NCBI GenBank assembly: GCA_964654995.1
Contig: CAZZKF010000083.1
Span: forward strand, 1-10,409
Direction: 5' to 3'
Length of the DNA stretch: 10,409 nt
DNA from: CAZZKF01 sp964654995
GTDB taxonomy: Bacteria > Pseudomonadota > Alphaproteobacteria > CAZZKF01
The notes below the pieces were generated by a model. It saw only the letters and a program-made list of their open reading frames with translations. It did not search any database and was not told where the DNA came from. How positions within the stretch are numbered: the first letter of the stretch is position 1; the number at the start of each line of letters is the position of its first letter. Positions 7,096 to 10,409 of the stretch are shown here, in pieces. The translations under genes and the position numbers were made by a program.

Positions 7096-7752
7096 ATGCA
7101 GCGCAAGCGCCGCCTGGCGGGGCTGATTTCGGCAGCAATCGTGATTGCGGCCAGCGCCTTGGCCGTCACATCGACGGCGGCCGCCAAGGAAGCCGGTGAC
7201 TGGCTCATCCGCGGCCGGGTGATCGCCGTCGTGCCGGACGAATCATCGAAAATCACGCCGATCGGAGGCGCCGCGAAAGTCGGCAATGAAGTCACCGCGG
7301 AGCTGGATTTCAGCTATTTCCTGACCGACCATGTGGCGGCGGAGTTGATTCTGGCAACCAGCAAGCATAGCGTCAGCGCCACCGGCACTGCCATCGGTGA
7401 CATTGATCTCGGGCACGTCTGGGCACTGCCGCCGACACTGACCCTTCAGTACCATTTCAACCCGAAAGGCCAGCTCAGTCCGTATCTGGGTGCCGGTATC
7501 AACCTCACTCTCTTTCACAGCGTCAACACCGGTCCGGTGGTGGCAGACGTCAACTACGGCACCAGCTTCGGCGTCGCGCTCCAGGCCGGCTTCGACTATC
7601 GGATCAGCAAGCGCCTTTACTTCAACGTCGACGTCAAACGCCTGTGGCTCAATACCAACGTCAAGATCGACGCCGGCGCATTGGGCATGGTGACAGCGGA
7701 CGTCGACATCAACCCGTTCATCATCGGCACCGGCGTCGGCATCGTCTTTTAG
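7096..7752 (+). CDS. ompW: OmpW family outer-membrane beta-barrel protein
   Basis: Small eight-stranded outer-membrane barrel thought to pass small hydrophobic molecules. The 218-residue precursor has a signal peptide: positive start MQRKRR, hydrophobic stretch 7-24, likely cleavage after Ala30 in the STAAAKEAGDW segment. The mature part opens with AGDWLIRGR and holds the family hallmark LPPTLTLQYHF (111-121) followed by SPYLGAGIN. Alternating-residue strands run to the C-terminus, which ends GVGIVF with the terminal phenylalanine used by the barrel-assembly machinery. The length fits OmpW. GAGGGG eight bases before the ATG is the ribosome site. It is transcribed away from the transporter gene, with a 223-base region between them, and is probably a single-gene unit. 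Whether it helps import a substrate of the neighbouring enzymes is unknown. Confidence 0.93.
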   Translation: MQRKRRLAGLISAAIVIAASALAVTSTAAAKEAGDWLIRGRVIAVVPDESSKITPIGGAAKVGNEVTAELDFSYFLTDHVAAELILATSKHSVSATGTAIGDIDLGHVWALPPTLTLQYHFNPKGQLSPYLGAGINLTLFHSVNTGPVVADVNYGTSFGVALQAGFDYRISKRLYFNVDVKRLWLNTNVKIDAGALGMVTADVDINPFIIGTGVGIVF

Positions 7753-8075
7753 CCGGCGGCACAGGACCGTACGGCGCAACCGGTTCGCGGGCGCTGGAGG
7801 CTTGTCCGGCGACGAGAGTTCCGTCCCCCGACTCCAGCTCAAGAAACCAACCGCCATTGCCTTGGCACGGGCTTTCGGGGCTTGCGCGCATGCCCACGGC
7901 AGGATGTTCGACAGTGTGGTGCTGATTGCCGCTGGCCTGGCGACCGGCACCGGGGGGATATCCGTACGCTCGGCCGAACGACCGGGACTGCTGGCATGAT
8001 GTCAGTTGCCAGGCGCTGACGGCTGGCCGGGGGCGACAGTCAAAACAACAGACGAAGAGTGCGCAGGAGGCATGA

Positions 8076-8095
8076 CCCACCCCAGGGGGGGTGGG
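8076..8095 (+). promoter_or_regulatory. G/C-rich hairpin upstream of the SPW gene promoter
   Basis: CCCACCCC (8076-8083) and GGGGTGGG (8088-8095) form a perfect 8-bp stem with a four-base loop. No T-run follows, so it is not a classical terminator. It lies inside an 11-codon mini-frame starting at ATG 8072 (stop at 8105-8107), which has AGGAGG only one base before it, too close for good initiation. It could limit read-through from ompW or be an accident of composition. Confidence 0.3.
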
Positions 8096-8096
8096 G

Positions 8097-8125
8097 TTGC
8101 TTCCTGACCTCAAAAGGGTTAATAT
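8097..8125 (+). promoter_or_regulatory. Candidate sigma-70-type promoter of the SPW gene
   Basis: TTGCTT (8097-8102) is followed after exactly 17 bases by TAATAT (8120-8125), 43 bases before the start codon at 8168. The -10 box lies in the first copy of a direct repeat, AATATCAA (8121-8128 and 8145-8152, 24 bases apart), which could be a regulator site. Confidence 0.4.
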
Positions 8126-8167
8126 CAATCAGTTGCATAGGATCAATATCAACACAGGAGCGTCGCC

Positions 8168-8536
8168 ATGGATACCAAGAAGAACTGGCAGGACTGGGCG
8201 AATTTGCTGCTCGGTCTGTGGATATTCATTCTACCGTGGGCGGTACGACATCCGATGGCAGACGGTGCTGCAGCCGGCAGCTTGATGTGGAATTTCTGGG
8301 TCGCCGGGCTGGCCGTCGCCGTCCTGGCTCTGACAGCCCTGGTTGCCTACCAGGCCTGGGCGGAATGGGTGAATCTGATACTCGGAGCCTGGCTTCTCAT
8401 TTCACCCTGGGCTCTGGGGTTCAGTTCGGCCACGCTGGTCACTTGGAACGCGGTTATTTTCGGTGTGCTGATCGCCGCATTCGCCGGCTGGAAGCTGATT
8501 CCGGAGTCAAGCGAAAAAAAGGAAAGCTCCACCTGA
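8168..8536 (+). CDS. SPW repeat membrane protein, two repeats
   Basis: Small inner-membrane protein of unknown function, 122 residues, with about four hydrophobic helices. It is an internal duplication. The first unit has DWANLLLGLWIFILPWAV (9-26) and the second EWVNLILGAWLLISPWALGF (66-85). Each has a helix ending in the Ser-Pro-Trp-type motif (LPW at 22-24, SPW at 79-81) that names the family. Each unit is followed by a loop and a second helix beginning near a Trp-Asn (41-42 and 93-94). The C-terminus is a short charged tail (ESSEKKESST). AGGAG seven bases before ATG 8168 supports the start. It stands alone, with its own candidate promoter and a following hairpin. The family is recognised with good confidence; no reaction or partner can be assigned. 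Confidence 0.85.
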   Translation: MDTKKNWQDWANLLLGLWIFILPWAVRHPMADGAAAGSLMWNFWVAGLAVAVLALTALVAYQAWAEWVNLILGAWLLISPWALGFSSATLVTWNAVIFGVLIAAFAGWKLIPESSEKKESST

Positions 8537-8555
8537 CTCCCCTGCCCGCCACGCG

Positions 8556-8589
8556 CCTTTGCCAGGGCTTCATACGGCCCTGGCAAAGG
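8556..8589 (+). terminator. Strong hairpin after the SPW gene, probable terminator
   Basis: CCTTTGCCAGGGC (8556-8568) and GCCCTGGCAAAGG (8577-8589) form a perfect 13-bp stem with an eight-base loop, starting 20 bases after the SPW stop. A run of T does not follow on either strand, so it departs from the classical intrinsic terminator. It may stop transcription weakly or protect the 3' end of the message. Confidence 0.5.
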
Positions 8590-8666
8590 GCGCACCTCCC
8601 TCCTCCATAACCATGGAACCCGGCCATCCGCCTGGCCCTGCACCAGCGCTCCCGCTTGACCCGGCA

Positions 8667-8696
8667 TTGACCGACGCCCGCACGCCTTCCTAAGAT
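8667..8696 (+). promoter_or_regulatory. Candidate promoter of the amidohydrolase gene
   Basis: TTGACC (8667-8672) and TAAGAT (8691-8696) are separated by 18 bases and lie 47 bases before the ATG at 8743. A second TTGACC at 8656-8661 is 11 bases further upstream. The pair is a fair sigma-70-like match and fits a gene that follows a terminator-like hairpin. Confidence 0.4.
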
Positions 8697-8742
8697 GGCC
8701 CTGGTATGGCCACCGGCCCGCTGGCCACCCGAGTGAGGGCTC

Positions 8743-10409
8743 ATGAGAATCACGTTTGCCGTGGTTTCCGCTGCGCTGGGAATCATTCTCGGGGCCTGTT
8801 CAGAGGCGCCGCGCGCCGATCTGGTGCTGACCGGTGGGCGTATCTATACCGGCGACTCGCACCTCGGCACAGTCGAGGCGTTGGCGGTCAGCGACGGCAC
8901 GATCGTTGCTGTCGGCCGCGACGCGGAGATCGAACGCCGGGTCGGGCCGAACACCCGGGTGATCGAGCTGGCCGGCCGTTTCGCTCTGCCCGGCTTCAAT
9001 GATGCGCATGTGCACCTCGCCGGCGCCGGCCAGCAGCTTTTGAGCATTGATGCCGCTGGCACCCGCTCGCTCGCCGAGTTGCAGGCGCGCCTCGCCGCCC
9101 GGCTCAAGGATTTTCCGCCCGGGGCGTGGATCACAGGGCGCGGCTGGGACCAATCCCTGTGGCCCGAAGCACAGACACCGACGCGCGACGATCTGGATGC
9201 GGTGAGCGGAGATCATCCGGTTCTCCTGAAACGTGTTGACGGTCATTCGGCGGTGGCCAATTCGGCGGCCCTGACAATCGCCGGCATTACTGCCGCCACG
9301 CCGGACCCTGCGGGTGGCACCATCGTCCGCGATGCGGCTGGTCGGCCCACCGGCTGGCTCAAGGACAAGGCGGTCGATCTGGTCGCCCGCCACATCCCGG
9401 CGCCGACGATGGAACAATTGAAACGGGGGCTCGAGCTGGCCATCGCCGACGCGCTCGCCCACGGCGTGACCTCGGTTCAGGACGATTCGGTGCGCAGCTT
9501 CGGCTGGGCCGCGTTCGAGGCCCTGGCGGCGCTCAAACAGGAAGGAAAGCTGCGGCTGCGGGTCAGCGAATGGCTGCCGCTCGACGCCCCGCTCGATCAA
9601 CTCGAGGCTTGGCGGGCACAAGGCGGCACAGACGATCCCTGGCTGAAGACCGGCGCGCTCAAGGCGATTGGCGACGGCTCCGGCGGCTCGCTGACGGCCG
9701 CCATGCTAGCCCCCTTTGCCAATGCCCCGGGCAATACCGGGCTGCTGCTGATCGAACCCGACAGGCTCAACGAACTGGTTGCCAACCGTGCGGCGGCCGG
9801 CTTTCAGATCGCCGTTCATGCGATCGGTGATCGCGCCAACCGGGTGGCGCTCGACGCCTTCGAGGCAACCGCCCGAACAACCGGTAAAACCGATGCCCGC
9901 CACCGCATCGAGCACGCCCAGTTCATCGATGATGCCGACCTCGCCCGTTTTGCCAAGCTTGGCGTCATCGCCTCGATGCAGCCCAGCCATCTGCTCTCCG
10001 ACCTGCGCTGGGCCCCGGCCATCCTGGGGCCGGCACGCGAGCACGAGGGCTATCGCTGGCACAGCCTGCTGCAAAGCGGCGCGACGCTGGCCTTCGGCAC
10101 CGATTATCCGGTGGAGGGCATCAATCCGATGCGCGGGCTGTACGCGGCGATCACCCGCGAATTTGAAGCCGGCGGGCCGATTGGCGGCTGGCAACCGCAG
10201 GAGAGGCTGTCGATCGAACAGGCGATCCGGGCCTATACCCTGGGCGCGGCGTGGGCCGAGTTCGAAGAAGCGCGGAAAGGCACGCTGGCCCCCGGCAAAT
10301 TCGCCGACATCGTGGTGCTGTCGAATGATCTGCTGAACGCCAGCCCGCAGGAAATTCTGAATGCCACGGTAGAGATCACCATCGTCGGCGGGCAGATCGT
10401 CTATCAGAA
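8743..10409 (+). CDS. YtcJ-like amidohydrolase with lipoprotein-type signal, C-terminus cut by the window edge
   Basis: Metal-dependent hydrolase of the amidohydrolase-3 group, which hydrolyses C-N bonds of amides or related compounds; the substrate is unknown. The visible 555 residues begin with a short signal (MRITFAVVSAALGIILGACS) whose LGAC lipobox predicts lipid attachment at the cysteine and a periplasm-side location. The small beta-sandwich domain follows (DLVLTGGRIYT). The barrel motifs are DAHVHL (87-92, metal-binding His89 and His91), KAIGDGSGGS from Lys307 (where this group often has a bridging lysine), VHAIGD (358-363), HRIEHAQ (387-393), and the late catalytic Asp454 in FGTDYPV. 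The chain returns to the sandwich domain with GTLAPGKFADIVVLSND and TIVGGQIVYQ, normally the last strand, so only a few residues are missing. GAGGG lies just before the ATG. An exported amidohydrolase is less common than a cytosolic one. No partner gene is visible. Confidence 0.9.
   Translation, partial: MRITFAVVSAALGIILGACSEAPRADLVLTGGRIYTGDSHLGTVEALAVSDGTIVAVGRDAEIERRVGPNTRVIELAGRFALPGFNDAHVHLAGAGQQLLSIDAAGTRSLAELQARLAARLKDFPPGAWITGRGWDQSLWPEAQTPTRDDLDAVSGDHPVLLKRVDGHSAVANSAALTIAGITAATPDPAGGTIVRDAAGRPTGWLKDKAVDLVARHIPAPTMEQLKRGLELAIADALAHGVTSVQDDSVRSFGWAAFEALAALKQEGKLRLRVSEWLPLDAPLDQLEAWRAQGGTDDPWLKTGALKAIGDGSGGSLTAAMLAPFANAPGNTGLLLIEPDRLNELVANRAAAGFQIAVHAIGDRANRVALDAFEATARTTGKTDARHRIEHAQFIDDADLARFAKLGVIASMQPSHLLSDLRWAPAILGPAREHEGYRWHSLLQSGATLAFGTDYPVEGINPMRGLYAAITREFEAGGPIGGWQPQERLSIEQAIRAYTLGAAWAEFEEARKGTLAPGKFADIVVLSNDLLNASPQEILNATVEITIVGGQIVYQ

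Larger units (their letters stand above)
7753..8167. other. Intergenic region without a convincing gene
   Basis: The 415 bases between ompW and the SPW gene hold several short open frames on both strands. None has a recognisable motif together with a good ribosome site. A weak hairpin (CTGGCA at 7991-7996 and TGCCAG at 8007-8012) and a G-rich hairpin at 8076-8095 are visible. The last 70 bases look like the promoter and leader of the SPW gene. No clear terminator follows ompW. Confidence 0.5.

Noticed and set aside
6873..7295. 141-residue N-terminal extension of the transporter frame
   Set aside because: It is hydrophilic and Arg-rich, unlike the family, and overlaps the start of ompW on the other strand. 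The ATG at 6872 has a proper ribosome site.
7721..8128. 135-codon minus-strand frame between ompW and the SPW gene
   Set aside because: No motif, no ribosome site I trust, and it overlaps the end of ompW. It is probably a chance frame.
8703..8738. Repeated TGGCCACC near the amidohydrolase start as a possible operator
   Set aside because: TGGCCA is a six-base palindrome expected often in this composition, and only two copies are seen.

Overview
The window is GC-rich, tightly packed bacterial chromosomal DNA, most likely from a pseudomonadotal (probably alphaproteobacterial) Gram-negative. Evidence for this is an OmpW-type outer-membrane protein, a lipoprotein-type signal peptide on an amidohydrolase, a PepN-type aminopeptidase close in layout to the enterobacterial enzyme, and uniformly high-GC codon use. 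It holds eight protein genes, two of them cut by the window edges. I saw no RNA gene, transposon, CRISPR array or prophage part.

Layout: (1) positions 1-2191, minus strand: an ArsM-type arsenite methyltransferase followed 14 bases later by pepN, which runs off the left edge. (2) 2192-2437: a divergent intergenic region rich in inverted repeats, including a nested hairpin in the arsM leader. (3) 2438-4309, plus strand: a long AMP-forming acyl-CoA synthetase, ending 2 bases from the end of the convergent next gene. (4) 4312-6872, minus strand: a neurotransmitter:sodium-symporter-family amino-acid transporter followed 47 bases later by a class-V (kynureninase-like) PLP enzyme. The junction carries a striking AT-rich palindromic island. 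(5) 7096-7752: ompW on the plus strand. (6) 7753-8167: 415 bases without a convincing gene. (7) 8168-8536: a two-repeat SPW membrane protein followed by a 13-bp hairpin. (8) 8743-10409: an exported, probably lipid-anchored YtcJ-like amidohydrolase, cut by the right edge a few residues before its expected C-terminus.

How the genes work together: the transporter and the PLP enzyme look like an uptake-plus-catabolism pair for an amino acid, possibly tryptophan or kynurenine-like; the substrate is inference. arsM and pepN are spaced like an operon, but a functional link is not obvious. The ArsM protein belongs by sequence to the branch that supplies methylated arsenic for arsenosugar synthesis, yet neither the radical-SAM partner ArsS nor any arsR, arsB or arsC lies in the window. 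I found no clearly new defence or mobile system. The most interesting items are the ArsM protein with its cysteine tail and structured leader, and the transporter/PLP-enzyme cassette with its palindromic junction.
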